From positions 32,876 to 96,875 of the forward strand of contig WBUH01000018.1 of assembly GCA_008933805.1 (NCBI GenBank): DNA of 64,000 bases, in the 5' to 3' direction. Shown one piece after another: positions 9,159 through 19,340 of this stretch. Position 1 is the stretch's first letter; every line of letters starts with the position of its first letter. Source of the stretch: Bacteroidota bacterium. Its GTDB lineage: Bacteria; Bacteroidota; Bacteroidia; UBA8524. The notes below the pieces were generated by a model. That model had not been told where the DNA came from, searched no databases, and saw only the letters and a program-made list of their open reading frames with translations. A program made the position numbers and the translations under genes.

Positions 9159-10683
9159 AATATGAACCAGCGTGTTTATAGGCTCTGCCTAAATAGGCAA
9201 TAATGTCACCCGCAGCAAGACTTTCGGTACTTTCGGTTTGTAAGGCTAAATCGGCGGCTAATCCGTGCAGGTAAACACCAACAATACAAGCATCAATAGA
9301 TTCATAGCCCTGTGCTCTTAGTGCTGTTATAATCCCCGTAAGCACATCGCCGCTGCCTCCCGTGGCCATGCCGGGGTTTCCGGTACTGTTAAAATATACC
9401 TCTCCATTAGGTGCGGCAATGGATGTATGTGTGCCTTTAAGTACAATTGTTACTTTGTGCTTCTGAGCTGCCTCAGTTTGTTTTTTCAAACGTTCCCATG
9501 CTGATTTACTTTCGCCAAACATACGGTCAAACTCTTTGGGATGCGGCGTGAGTATTGCCCCTTCGGGGAGCTTTACCTTTTTACGTTCGGCAAAATTGAG
9601 CGACAGGCAGTTAAGCGCGTCAGCATCCAATACTAACTTCTTACTATCAACGGTAGCAAAAAAGTCATCCAAGGCATCGCGGGTAGTTATTTGTGTCCCC
9701 ATACCCGGGCCTATTCCGATAGCGGTATAAGCATCGGTATTTGTGGGCATAAAATCCAGTAAGTCTTCTTTTTGAATGGTTTCTGTCATGGCTTCGGGCA
9801 CGGCGGTTTGCATTGGAGTATACGCACAACGTGGGACAAACGCAGTGGTAAGCCCCGCCCCTGCTTTAATGCAAGCTTTTGTTGCCAGTAGCATCGCACC
9901 TGCTTTGCCCATTGACCCACCGATTAACAATGCGTGTCCGTAGGTGCCCTTGTGTGAAAACCGATTACGTGTTTTTAGTAAGCGTAACACCAAAGTGCTA
10001 TCTACCCAATAGTACTGACTTTGGGTGTTCACTGCATAGTCTTTAGATAAACCAATATCAGTAACTACAAGGCTGCCAACGTATTTACCCGTCTCGGGCA
10101 ATAAAAATGACTGCTTGGGCACTTGAAAGGTAATCGTGTGATTTGCATGGATAACCTCTTTATAATCAGCAGTATTATCTACCCAATCAGCAGGCAGACC
10201 GCTAGGTAGATCAATCGCTACTTTAGTATTTGAAAAATTGTTGATGTGCCTTACTAGTTGAGCCGCGACTCCTTCTAATGGACGTTTAAGCCCCGTGCCG
10301 AAAAGCGCATCTATAATAATGCTTTCTGTTTGAATTTCAGGGAAATCTTTTTGTGCAGATACTTCAACAACAATTACTGTTGTTTCCTTTAAGCGTTTAA
10401 GATTGGTTTCAAAATCAGGAGAGCCTTTTTCAGTAGATTTTAATACGTAAACAGTGATGTTTTTACTCTCTTTGGATAACATCCGTGCAATGGCCAAGCC
10501 ATCACCCCCATTATTGCCCATACCGCAAAACACCTCAAAGTGAGTATTTTGTGAAAAATGACCGATTAGCCACCTTACACATTTTACGGCTGCCCGTTCC
10601 ATTAAATCAATAGAAGCAATGGGTTCATTGGTTATGGTGTATTCATCCCAAGCCCTGATTTGTTCTGCGGTATATAATTTCAT
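9157..10683 (-). CDS. nnr: Bifunctional NAD(P)HX epimerase / ADP-dependent dehydratase
   Basis: A 508-residue two-domain enzyme that repairs hydrated NAD(P)H in the cytoplasm. The N-terminal YjeF_N epimerase domain (about 1-215) has GMGNNGGDGLAIARML near residue 54. The C-terminal dehydratase domain (about 235-500) has the ribokinase-like motif GNPGMATGGSGDVLTG. Length and domain order match the bacterial fused enzyme. Its ATG overlaps the stop of the upstream lipoprotein gene, so the two are translationally coupled. Confidence 0.95.
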   Translation of the reverse strand: MKLYTAEQIRAWDEYTITNEPIASIDLMERAAVKCVRWLIGHFSQNTHFEVFCGMGNNGGDGLAIARMLSKESKNITVYVLKSTEKGSPDFETNLKRLKETTVIVVEVSAQKDFPEIQTESIIIDALFGTGLKRPLEGVAAQLVRHINNFSNTKVAIDLPSGLPADWVDNTADYKEVIHANHTITFQVPKQSFLLPETGKYVGSLVVTDIGLSKDYAVNTQSQYYWVDSTLVLRLLKTRNRFSHKGTYGHALLIGGSMGKAGAMLLATKACIKAGAGLTTAFVPRCAYTPMQTAVPEAMTETIQKEDLLDFMPTNTDAYTAIGIGPGMGTQITTRDALDDFFATVDSKKLVLDADALNCLSLNFAERKKVKLPEGAILTPHPKEFDRMFGESKSAWERLKKQTEAAQKHKVTIVLKGTHTSIAAPNGEVYFNSTGNPGMATGGSGDVLTGIITALRAQGYESIDACIVGVYLHGLAADLALQTESTESLAAGDIIAYLGRAYKHAGSY

Positions 10684-11480
10684 TAAAACATATTTAAAAG
10701 ATAAAACCTAAAAGCCCCATCCGGTTTCATATAAACTTTACATCCTTCGCTATTGCTGTCTAAGCCTATCTCATATCCTAAAACTGTTTTCTTTAAACTA
10801 CCGAATTTATTGAATGTAAAGGGGTTTTCTGTAAGGTTTATAAACCATTCAGGACTCACTTTTCCGGTCTTGGTAAAACCAATACCCGTACTTTTATTTA
10901 ACTCATCGTAGTACAAAACAACTGTCCCGCCATCAATCAATAGCGAATCTTTTGAAGTAACTCTCTCATTTATTTCTACTTGAGCACCATAATAAGGACC
11001 GGCCATAAAGATCCCGACCGCTGATGCAAATACACTATCTACCCTGCAAAGGCTTTTAAAATTCTCAGTAATACTGTCTATTACAATGTCTTTGCGGCTA
11101 TATGCCGTGCTAAATTTTTGATTGACGATTAGATTATAAGCCTCCACTAAAAGGGTATACTCCTCGTTGTCGTTAAGTCTACCACATCTTGAATGGAAGA
11201 ATCTAATCTTGTTTACAAAAAATGGGACAACAAAGAATGTACTTCCTGATTCATCAGGAGGAAACTTTTCAATTTCCTGTTTAAAGTTTTTTAGTTTCTC
11301 TTTGTTTATCTCAGTTGTATCTAATTTAAAATCACTACTATCACCAAAAGCAAACATCTCAGCAATAGGCATGCAATTATCCGCAACAATTTTGTTGGTA
11401 GTGCATGAGAAAAATGCAGGTACCACTAATACAAGTAGTAGTAACCAAACACTATCAATTCTTCTTTTCAATATCAACAT
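10683..11480 (-). CDS. Putative lipoprotein of unknown function
   Basis: 265 residues with a lipoprotein signal (WLLLLVLVVPAFFSC, modified Cys at 26) and no domain I recognise. The rest is soluble and mixed, so the protein is likely a membrane-anchored periplasmic protein. It overlaps the upstream substrate-binding lipoprotein gene by 26 bp and abuts nnr downstream; the three form an operon, but nothing in the sequence ties the functions together. Confidence 0.7.
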   Translation of the reverse strand: MLILKRRIDSVWLLLLVLVVPAFFSCTTNKIVADNCMPIAEMFAFGDSSDFKLDTTEINKEKLKNFKQEIEKFPPDESGSTFFVVPFFVNKIRFFHSRCGRLNDNEEYTLLVEAYNLIVNQKFSTAYSRKDIVIDSITENFKSLCRVDSVFASAVGIFMAGPYYGAQVEINERVTSKDSLLIDGGTVVLYYDELNKSTGIGFTKTGKVSPEWFINLTENPFTFNKFGSLKKTVLGYEIGLDSNSEGCKVYMKPDGAFRFYLLNMF

Positions 11481-13158
11481 TCTTAAGTATTAAACTGTTC
11501 ATAGCGTTGTTTTTAAGCCCTTTAACCCATGGTTGCACCAAGCGTAATGATTGAGCATAATACAACGGTAAAACAGGGCTGTAATGCTTTACAATGCTAT
11601 CCATTGCCCTGTAGTTTTGCCAACGGAGCGTGTCGTTGGTTTGTGTAAGGCTCATTTCATAGAGTTTATCGTACTCCTGATTAACAAAACGGGTATAGTT
11701 AGGACCATTGGGGGCTTTGTTTTTGCTATAGAACAACGATAGGTAGTTTTCAGCATCGGGATAGTCGGCTATCCAACTGCCCCTGAAAAACTGTAACCTT
11801 CCTTTTGATACCGAACTGCGGTGCGAAGGACCGGGTGTAACCTCAATCTCGGCCTGTATTCCTATTTCCTTTAGCTGCTTTTGCATGAACGCGGCGATAT
11901 CAGCAAAGTTTTTGTTGGTGTTGATAACCAATACAGGTAATCCTTTACCATTGGGATATCCCGCTTTTGCAAGCAGCTCCCTTGCTTCGGTAAGGTTGTA
12001 CTGAACGTTTTGGGTTTGCAGACTACCCGCCAATGCAGGCGGAACACAACCACCGTTGGCCGGTAAACCGATGTTGTTACGCAAAAACATCATCATCTTT
12101 TCCCTATCAATGGCTTTACTGATGGCTTTGCGAACCAATATATTGTGCCAAGGCAAGTCCTCGCGAGCATTATCGATGGTATCCATCAAAAAGCCCATGT
12201 ATTCTACATTCAAATAGGGGTTTACCTCTAACCTGAAACGGTTTTGGTAATTGGGTTTCAGTTGACCGTTTTTAGTAAGCAATTCATCTTTATAACTACC
12301 TTCTAAACCGTCAAAAAAATCCAGCTTACCTTGCACAAACTCCATAAAGGCGGTTTGTTTGTTCTCAATAAAGTTCACTTCCACAGCATCCAAATAGGGT
12401 AATCGCTTGCCCTTATCCATTTCAAAGTAGTTAGGATTCTTCTCCAGCACCAGTTTCACACCCTCTTCCCATAGTTTAAACCGAAACGGCCCCGTTCCCA
12501 CTGGGTTAGACCTAAACTCTTTGCCATACATCTCTACAGCCTCTTTAGGCACAACGTAACAATAAGGCATTGAAAGCATGGTAATGAACGGCGGAAATGC
12601 TTTGGTTAACTTAATTATGAATACCGAGTCATTTTTGATTATAAAAGGTTGGTATTCATTATCAATAAACCGTTTTACATCAATCTTATTATTAAGTATC
12701 CAAGCACCTGTACTTGCGGTTTCAGGATTGATAATCCGGCCTAAGCTATAGGCAACATCATTGGCGGTAACTTTTCTGCCTTTTCCATTTGTAAAACATT
12801 TATTATCATGAAAATAAACATCAGTTCTTAAATAAAAAGTATAGGTTTTACCACTATCGCTTATCTCCCACCTTTTAGCAATGGCAGGCTGTACTTTTAA
12901 ATCACTGTCAAGCTGCACCAATCCGTTGTACAACTGGCTCACTCCCCAAATAATGAATTCATCTCTGGCATAGGCCGGATCGAGTGTGGATAAACCCGTA
13001 TCAACATTATACCTAAACACTTTCCGAGGCTGGTCCGACTGTCCACTTTTGCAGGCTATGAACAAAAAAAGTATGTGTATAAGTATTGAAAACTTGCCCT
13101 TTGCTGTGAATAAATAAGCATAGGGTAAGGCGTATTTTTGTAGTTCAGTAGCTTTCAT
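11455..13158 (-). CDS. ABC-type peptide/solute-binding lipoprotein, SBP family 5
   Basis: A 567-residue extracytoplasmic solute-binding protein of the DppA/OppA family. The N-terminal lipobox is ILFLFIAC with the Cys at 36. The family signature is clear: LDPAYARDEFIIWGVSQLYNGL, a KRWEISDSGKTYTFYLR segment and VGTGPFRF. No permease or ATPase genes are adjacent, so it must partner with components encoded elsewhere or act as an orphan. First gene of a three-gene operon with the 265-residue lipoprotein and nnr, and divergent from parA. Confidence 0.88.
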   Translation of the reverse strand: MKATELQKYALPYAYLFTAKGKFSILIHILFLFIACKSGQSDQPRKVFRYNVDTGLSTLDPAYARDEFIIWGVSQLYNGLVQLDSDLKVQPAIAKRWEISDSGKTYTFYLRTDVYFHDNKCFTNGKGRKVTANDVAYSLGRIINPETASTGAWILNNKIDVKRFIDNEYQPFIIKNDSVFIIKLTKAFPPFITMLSMPYCYVVPKEAVEMYGKEFRSNPVGTGPFRFKLWEEGVKLVLEKNPNYFEMDKGKRLPYLDAVEVNFIENKQTAFMEFVQGKLDFFDGLEGSYKDELLTKNGQLKPNYQNRFRLEVNPYLNVEYMGFLMDTIDNAREDLPWHNILVRKAISKAIDREKMMMFLRNNIGLPANGGCVPPALAGSLQTQNVQYNLTEARELLAKAGYPNGKGLPVLVINTNKNFADIAAFMQKQLKEIGIQAEIEVTPGPSHRSSVSKGRLQFFRGSWIADYPDAENYLSLFYSKNKAPNGPNYTRFVNQEYDKLYEMSLTQTNDTLRWQNYRAMDSIVKHYSPVLPLYYAQSLRLVQPWVKGLKNNAMNSLILKNVDIEKKN

Positions 13159-13217
13159 AACTGTGGTGTTGCCACATTGCGAAGCTACTTTTTTAATCTA
13201 AAATAGGAACACACAGA

Positions 13218-14024
13218 ATGGCAAAAATTATTTCGATAGTGAACCAGAAAGGTGGTGTGGGCAAAACCACAACAGCTATTAACCTTTCGGCCAGTTTAGC
13301 TGCTTTGGAAAAGAAGGTATTGCTGGTGGACGGTGACCCTCAGGCCAACTCTACTTCAGGGCTTGGTTTTGACCCCACCATTATAAAAACAGGTTTGTAC
13401 GAGTGCATTATCCACGATATGGCACCTAAAGAGGTGATATTGAAAACGGATATTGACTACTTAGACCTGCTTCCGTCAAACATTGACCTTGTGGGTGCGG
13501 AGATTGAGATTGTTGATTTACCCAACCGCGAGCGCATGATGAAGCGTGTTTTTGAGAAAATACGCCCCGATTATGATTTTATCATTATCGACTGTTCTCC
13601 TTCGCTGGGTTTGATTACCACCAACTCGTTAACTGCCTCTGATTCGGTGATTATCCCCGTACAATGTGAGTTTTTTGCATTGGAAGGCTTGGGTAAATTG
13701 TTGAATACGATAAAAATTATCCAGACACAACTAAACCCGAACCTTGAGATTGAAGGTATTTTGCTAACCATGTACGACAGCCGCTTACGTTTGAGCAATC
13801 AAGTGGTTGAAGAGGTGAAAATGCACTTCCAACAATTGGTATTTGATACCATTATACAACGTAACGCCCGTGTAAGCGAGGCTCCGGGTCATGGCAAACC
13901 TGTTATCCATTACGACGCAGAGAGCAAGGGTAGTATCAATTATTTGAACCTTGCCCGTGAGATTATGCAAAAGAACGGGTTGACCCGTATAGCCGAAGAA
14001 GATAAAATACTGAGCAACGAATAA
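13218..14024 (+). CDS. parA: Chromosome partitioning ATPase ParA (Soj)
   Basis: 268 residues. The deviant Walker A motif KGGVGKTT lies at 11-18, the DGDPQANS switch near 39 and the IIDCSPSLGL Walker B region near 123. The protein forms ATP-dependent dimers on the nucleoid and moves ParB-parS complexes. It is co-transcribed with parB; stop and start overlap in TAATG. Confidence 0.96.
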   Translation: MAKIISIVNQKGGVGKTTTAINLSASLAALEKKVLLVDGDPQANSTSGLGFDPTIIKTGLYECIIHDMAPKEVILKTDIDYLDLLPSNIDLVGAEIEIVDLPNRERMMKRVFEKIRPDYDFIIIDCSPSLGLITTNSLTASDSVIIPVQCEFFALEGLGKLLNTIKIIQTQLNPNLEIEGILLTMYDSRLRLSNQVVEEVKMHFQQLVFDTIIQRNARVSEAPGHGKPVIHYDAESKGSINYLNLAREIMQKNGLTRIAEEDKILSNE

Positions 14025-14914
14025 TGAGTACACCGAAGCGAAACGCATTGGGTAAAGGTTTATCGGCATTGCTGAAAAGTGATGACGTAGCCGCAGCCCT
14101 TGCAAGCCCGCGCGCAGGCGGGGGAATTTCAAATATTTTAATCAGCCAGATTGAGGCCAACCCTTTCCAGCCCCGTTTGCACTTTGACCAAGAGCAATTG
14201 GAAGAATTGGCCGAATCTATCAGGGTACACGGCGTAATACAGCCTATTACCGTTAGGCGCATCAACATTAACGAAGACCGCTATCAGATTATCAGCGGTG
14301 AACGCCGCACCAAGGCATCTATTTTGGCGGGCTTAACCAGCATACCTGCGTATGTAAGGGTGGCCAACGACCAAGAGATGTTGGAAATGGCTTTGATTGA
14401 AAATATTCAACGCCAAGACCTGAACTCGATAGAAGTGGCATTGAGCTACCAACGCTTAATGGATGAGTGCAACTTGAAACTTGACGAGGTTGGTGAGCGT
14501 GTAGGAAAGCAACGCAGCACGGTAAACAATTACCTGCGTTTGTTGCGCTTACCCGATGATATACAAGCCGGAATACGCGACAATAAGCTAAGCATGGGTC
14601 ATGCCCGCGCTATTATAAACATTGAGGATGCCGACGAACAAATGCTGGTGTTTAACCGCATTATCGACGAGGGTTTATCAGTACGTGATACTGAGGAACT
14701 GGCAAGGCATACCAAAAATAACGCTGCACCTAAGACTACCGAAAAAGCGGCGCCTAAAAAAGTGGCTATTATGGGCTATGAAACCTACACCGGAAACCTA
14801 AGCGATAAGCTAAACGTGAAAGTGAAGCTGAAATCAAAAGGCAAAGGCAAAGGTGAACTGGTTATTCCGTTTGATAACGAAACAGAGCTTGCCCGTATTC
14901 TTGAATTACTATAA
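14024..14914 (+). CDS. parB: Chromosome partitioning protein ParB (Spo0J), parS-binding CTPase family
   Basis: 296 residues. The start MSTPKRNALGKGLSALL is typical of chromosomal ParB. The CTP-binding motif GERR is seen in ISGERRTKA (about 88-96), ENIQRQDLN near 127, and the HTH in ERVGKQRSTVNNYLRLL near 160. The C-terminal dimerisation region is basic and ends in ARILELL. I did not find a parS-like palindrome in the flanks. Confidence 0.95.
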   Translation: MSTPKRNALGKGLSALLKSDDVAAALASPRAGGGISNILISQIEANPFQPRLHFDQEQLEELAESIRVHGVIQPITVRRININEDRYQIISGERRTKASILAGLTSIPAYVRVANDQEMLEMALIENIQRQDLNSIEVALSYQRLMDECNLKLDEVGERVGKQRSTVNNYLRLLRLPDDIQAGIRDNKLSMGHARAIINIEDADEQMLVFNRIIDEGLSVRDTEELARHTKNNAAPKTTEKAAPKKVAIMGYETYTGNLSDKLNVKVKLKSKGKGKGELVIPFDNETELARILELL

Positions 14915-14935
14915 GTAACCTGTAAACTAATAAAC

Positions 14936-14965
14936 AAAAAGGCGGGATCAACCCGCCTTTTTTAT
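14936..14965 (+). terminator. Bidirectional terminator after parB
   Basis: AAAAAGGCGGG / CCCGCCTTTTTT hairpin between convergent genes. The A-run and T-run allow use from both sides. Confidence 0.85.
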
Positions 14966-14984
14966 TGCATGCCGGTAAAGATTG

Positions 14985-16946
14985 TTATTTGTAAATAACC
15001 CGCTCGCTAAGTATAGTAGCACTGCCCCTCAGCACTATTAAATACGTGCCCCATTGCAGGTTTAGCGACGAAGCATTGAGCGGATACTCATACGTGCCTT
15101 TTTCAAGTTTTTGTGCGTTTAATAACGTGCCCAGCAGTTGGCCTTTCAGGTCAAATACCAATACGCTCACATTATCATCGTTGTAAGTAGTGCTTATTTT
15201 CACCGTAGCATCGGCACTAAAGGGGTTTGGGAACACGGTAAGTGTCCAAGGTCCGGGACTAACTGAACAGCCTGTTTGCCCTTTTATCGCGTCTCCTTGC
15301 ACTTCGCGGTAGGCAAATAATACATTGTCTTGCTTTTTGCTGCTATCAGAGGCAATAACGTTCGTGTCTAACTTGTTAACGTTGTTTTTTATTTTGGTGA
15401 TGTAAGCCATGCTTCCATAGGCTTCGCCTTTCATAAAAGCGCCGTCAAGGTATTGGGTAGGTATTTTAAGTCCTGCAAATGCCGAACCGGCAACGAATAG
15501 GTTATTGCAACCATCGTTGAACAAACGGTAGTAATGTGAGTTTTCAAACAACACCGATGTGGTACTCTTTACCCAACGGTAATTGCCTTTGGCATCGTAG
15601 CTGGCTACAATTAACGAGCTCCAACGACTGCGCAAGGTGTCGGTATGAAAATACGCGGGTTTATCGTAAGGATAGCCGTAACGGTAGGCTTCGTACTTGC
15701 CTAAACCGTATACATTGCCTTGATTATCGCTGGTTAGCGAAACAAAACCATTGCCGGTATTGCTTTGCAACCAAACCGTTTTGCCTGTTTTTGCCGCTAA
15801 AGCCATAATAAATGACCGCTTGGCCACAGCGGTATCGGCTTTATTTTCAAACACTTCGGCTTTAGTACCAATAACACCGCTCACATACACATTATCGTTT
15901 GAAGCCAGTAATGCAGTGATGTGACTGTTTCCGAACGACAGCTTGTGCCACAGGTATTTACCATCGGGGGCTAACGCCGTTATAAACGCAGCCGATGGCG
16001 GGTTGAATTGTGTATGCTCAGGTTTTGTCTCAAACTCTTCTTTTTTGCCGTTGGTAAACTCTATTCCGTAATTGCTTCTTCCCGCAAGAAAAATCGTACC
16101 GTTGGGAGCTTGCGTTAATTTAGAATCGTATATGGTACAGCAGCCTTTTGCCAAGTATTTAATGGGTTGCACCCAACTTACCGTGCCCATGCTATCCGTT
16201 TTGATAATTACGGTCGCTCCGGCGGTAAGGCCGCTAATGGTTGTTTTACCGATTGTGATTGATTTTTCAGATACAAACCCGCTCAGTATATTTCCGCCTT
16301 TTGCATCGGCCACAACGTTTTGTAACTCAACATCATTGTGAGAAAAAATGCGCGATAAACGTTTTAGTTTACCCGCTTTGGTAAAATCAACCTGAATAGT
16401 CCCTTCCCACTCTTCCCGCCACTGGTCCTGCAAAGCATCGTAATCTTTATCTGCATCATCACCAATTGTACTTGGTGTGGCTTCGTTTCGTTTGTAATCA
16501 CCGTCCTCTAAAAACGACTCAAACGCCCAATCACTCACGTAATAATACCCTCCCGCATTCATAAAAAATGATACGTCGCCATTTTTGTTGCAGGTTAAAA
16601 AGGCTGTTTCGGCTACATAATCATTCCTTTGCCCAATAATAGACTTATGCCAATTAAGCTTCCCCTGCTTATTAAACTGAACGATTACCAACATAGCTGG
16701 GTTTCTTTTCTCTAAACGAAGCGTGTCGCCAAAGGCATCAAACACACAGTACATTTCTTCGTACTTCACGTGGTTTAATCCATTTGCCAGCCACGACAAT
16801 GCCATTGTGATGTTTCCTTCGGCATCAGTAACGGCTGATAATGTCTCGGTTTGGGCTTTCCCCATACTGGCAGCCCATTCGAAATGCTGCGATTTGGCCG
16901 ATATAACAATAGAAAGAGTACACAGTAAGCACAATAGTTTTTTCAT
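14985..16946 (-). CDS. Secreted T9SS-sorted protein of unknown function
   Basis: 653 residues with signal peptide MKKLLCLLCTLSIVISAKSQ. The body carries repeated strands of the type FNKQGKLNWHKS, DSMGTVSWVQP, PDGKYLWHKLSF and DAKGNYRWVKS, spaced as in beta-propeller (SBBP/PQQ-like) proteins. The last 80 residues are a T9SS type A sorting domain (TVFPNPFSADATVKI ... GTYLIVLRGSATILSERVIYK), so the protein should be exported across the outer membrane. It follows the two double-OmpA genes with a 40 bp gap and may be the last gene of their operon. Confidence 0.85.
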   Translation of the reverse strand: MKKLLCLLCTLSIVISAKSQHFEWAASMGKAQTETLSAVTDAEGNITMALSWLANGLNHVKYEEMYCVFDAFGDTLRLEKRNPAMLVIVQFNKQGKLNWHKSIIGQRNDYVAETAFLTCNKNGDVSFFMNAGGYYYVSDWAFESFLEDGDYKRNEATPSTIGDDADKDYDALQDQWREEWEGTIQVDFTKAGKLKRLSRIFSHNDVELQNVVADAKGGNILSGFVSEKSITIGKTTISGLTAGATVIIKTDSMGTVSWVQPIKYLAKGCCTIYDSKLTQAPNGTIFLAGRSNYGIEFTNGKKEEFETKPEHTQFNPPSAAFITALAPDGKYLWHKLSFGNSHITALLASNDNVYVSGVIGTKAEVFENKADTAVAKRSFIMALAAKTGKTVWLQSNTGNGFVSLTSDNQGNVYGLGKYEAYRYGYPYDKPAYFHTDTLRSRWSSLIVASYDAKGNYRWVKSTTSVLFENSHYYRLFNDGCNNLFVAGSAFAGLKIPTQYLDGAFMKGEAYGSMAYITKIKNNVNKLDTNVIASDSSKKQDNVLFAYREVQGDAIKGQTGCSVSPGPWTLTVFPNPFSADATVKISTTYNDDNVSVLVFDLKGQLLGTLLNAQKLEKGTYEYPLNASSLNLQWGTYLIVLRGSATILSERVIYK

Positions 16947-16986
16947 GCAAAGTTGTTTTGGAGAGACTGTACACTCAAGTGAGTGA

Positions 16987-18075
16987 TTAGTTCAAAACTA
17001 ACACTTCTACCCGCATATTTCGCATGCTTTCTTCTAAGGTGCGGGCGTAGGGCATTACCATTTCGCTATTGCTCATGCCTCGGTAGCTCATACGTTCGGC
17101 TCTAATGCCGTTTGTAGTAAGATGATTGTAAACCGCAATCGCCCTGCGTAAAGAAAGGTCGTAAAACAAGAATTCATCCAACGGGGTCATAGGGGTGCGG
17201 TTTTTAGGATAGTTAATATGTCCCCTAATCTCAATGTTTATGGTACTATCGTGCTGCATAAACTTCAGCAGCTTTTCAAGCTCGTCGGCAGCCGTCGGTA
17301 AAAACTCATCCTTATTAGGTACAAAGTAAATTTTCTCATAACTGAGCCTGCGCTTAATGGTAAGTTTTTTGAGGTACGCATCCTGAATTATCGTTCCGCT
17401 TTTTTGATTAGCAGGAATAGTAATAAAATAATTTTCAGCACGATACCCATCAGCAGTTACATATACACTATAAGTCCTTTCGGCAATAGCCACCTGCTCG
17501 TATTCATCGGCTTGTTTGTAGGTTTTAATCTTATCCCTGTCTACCTCTCTGGGATTTTTAATAGTTACTGATATTGTGGCTTTTATGAGTTTTTTAGTCT
17601 CAGCATCGTAAATATGACCACCTAGTTTTATTTCGGCAGTTTGGCCATTAGTGGTAGATGTTACGCCTTTTCCGGCATACAAAGCCATTTCAACTTTACG
17701 GTTGAGTGCCCTAATGGAATCAGTAACCTTTGTTTGTTGGGCTAATTTCTCACCTTTTGATTCGATTTTAATAGTAGTAGCAGGTACGCCTTTGGTAATT
17801 AAGAACTCCTTAACAGCTTTGGCTCTATTAAACCCTAACTTTGAATTAAAGTTATCATTATCAATTAAATCAGTATGTCCTATTAATGTAATACTATACC
17901 CTTCTCCTTGGGCTTTTACAGCCTTGAGGAATGCCGTAAATGTTTTATTATCATCGGGACGTAAGTCGTATTTGCCGAATTCAAAATACACTTGCCGTGT
18001 GTACACAGGTTTGCCGTTCTGTGCCCAAAGCGGTACCCAAAGCAGTAACAGCATTATATGTACAACGATTCTCAA
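16987..18075 (-). CDS. OmpA-family protein with two OmpA-like domains
   Basis: 362 residues with signal peptide ending LWAQ. An N-terminal OmpA-like peptidoglycan-binding domain (about 23-132; VYFEFGKYDLRPDD, GHTDLIDNDNFN, LGFNRAKAVKEFL) is followed by a small beta domain (about 148-235; KLGGHIYDAETKKLIKATI) and a second OmpA-like domain (about 240-362; KIYFVPNKDEFLPTA, RGHINYPKN, LRRAIAVYNHL). The protein probably lies in the periplasm or outer membrane and binds peptidoglycan. It is a tandem paralogue of its upstream neighbour; stop and start overlap. Confidence 0.85.
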   Translation of the reverse strand: MRIVVHIMLLLLWVPLWAQNGKPVYTRQVYFEFGKYDLRPDDNKTFTAFLKAVKAQGEGYSITLIGHTDLIDNDNFNSKLGFNRAKAVKEFLITKGVPATTIKIESKGEKLAQQTKVTDSIRALNRKVEMALYAGKGVTSTTNGQTAEIKLGGHIYDAETKKLIKATISVTIKNPREVDRDKIKTYKQADEYEQVAIAERTYSVYVTADGYRAENYFITIPANQKSGTIIQDAYLKKLTIKRRLSYEKIYFVPNKDEFLPTAADELEKLLKFMQHDSTINIEIRGHINYPKNRTPMTPLDEFLFYDLSLRRAIAVYNHLTTNGIRAERMSYRGMSNSEMVMPYARTLEESMRNMRVEVLVLN

Positions 18076-19220
18076 TTCTTTTGTTCTTCTAATATCAATA
18101 CCTCTACCCTTCGGTTTTGTTGCATTTCGCTTTCTTCATACGTCATCGGGAATTTCATCTCGGTATTTCCCACTCCTTTGTACGTTATCACATTGGCCGG
18201 CACGCCGTTTTCAACCAAATAATCATACACCGCCCGCGCCCTATCATACGATAGTTTGAAGTTGTGCTGCATCATCCCTGTATCGTTTTGGTTGTAATGA
18301 TAAGGATAGTTTACGTGTCCGACTATCTCGATTGCACTCACCCCTGCTGATTTTGACCATGCCAACAACCTTTTAAGCTCAGGGTCCGACGATGGTAAAA
18401 ACCGCGCCTCGTTGCCGTAAAAATATATCTTTTCAAAGCTTTTTTTGCTCTTTACCTTAGCTTTTTGAAGTTTAACAATGAAGACTTTTATGGCGTTTTT
18501 GTTCTGCTTTATAAAATCAGTGGTGAAGCTATAGGTGATGATGCGGGTGCGGTAGCCTTTTGCTGAGAATGATATTTCAAAGGCATCTCCACTCTTTATG
18601 AGTGTTCTGAAAGTAGAAGTATCCATCAATACCTGAGATGCTGCACTTATTTTATTAGTTACTAATAACTGCCCTTTGATAGTGACTCTGGTAGCTGAAT
18701 CTACCATTACCACTTGCATGGTAGCACTTGCTGTGTCAGTTGTCGATGGCTTTTCTATTACAGTAGAAGTAATTTCAGTAGATTCTTTGAACAGCTGTAT
18801 TTCAACCCTGCGGTTCAGCATTCGCAACGAGTCGGTTGAATTATCGTTTTTTACCGACTCCTCACCTTTGCTAAACAAGTGTATTTTAGTACTATCGGCA
18901 CCGCGTTTTATCAAAAAGGCAGCTACTTCGCGCGCACGTTTCAACCCCAACTCGTAGTTATACTTGTTGTTGTCAACATTGTCGGTATGGCCTGTAAGAT
19001 TAATGTAATACGGCTCTTTCTGGGCTTTAATTGCCTTTACTACGGTAAGTAATGTCTTTTCATCTTCAGCACGGATATCCCATTTATTAAACTCAAAAAA
19101 CACCTGCTTACTATACAGGGGCTTAGGATTGGGCTGTGCAACCGCTGCGGTGATATTCAGCAGAAATAATATGAGTACTAATTTTGACAAAAGCAGGTCG
19201 TTATTCATACTAAAACGCAT
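18072..19220 (-). CDS. OmpA-family protein with two OmpA-like domains (paralogue)
   Basis: I place the start at ATG 19220 (MRFSMNNDLL); ATG 19208 is an alternative, and the frame extends to a TTG at 19268. About 382 residues: signal peptide ending AAVAQ, an N-terminal OmpA-like domain (VFFEFNKWDIRAEDE, GHTDNVDNNKYN, LGLKRAREVAAFL), a short middle domain, and a C-terminal OmpA-like domain (KIYFYGNEARFLPSS, GHVNYPYHY, LSYDRARAVYDYL). The architecture is identical to the next gene, and the shared motifs show a local duplication. Confidence 0.83.
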   Translation of the reverse strand: MRFSMNNDLLLSKLVLILFLLNITAAVAQPNPKPLYSKQVFFEFNKWDIRAEDEKTLLTVVKAIKAQKEPYYINLTGHTDNVDNNKYNYELGLKRAREVAAFLIKRGADSTKIHLFSKGEESVKNDNSTDSLRMLNRRVEIQLFKESTEITSTVIEKPSTTDTASATMQVVMVDSATRVTIKGQLLVTNKISAASQVLMDTSTFRTLIKSGDAFEISFSAKGYRTRIITYSFTTDFIKQNKNAIKVFIVKLQKAKVKSKKSFEKIYFYGNEARFLPSSDPELKRLLAWSKSAGVSAIEIVGHVNYPYHYNQNDTGMMQHNFKLSYDRARAVYDYLVENGVPANVITYKGVGNTEMKFPMTYEESEMQQNRRVEVLILEEQKN

Positions 19221-19340
19221 TAACGTATTGTTTAGTACTATAATCGTACTTGCATATATTTGATACAAAAAAATTAACAGGCATGGTTCCTTAGCTTCAA
19301 AATGTAGAAAATCTGCTTTTGTAAGTACCTAATTTATTGA

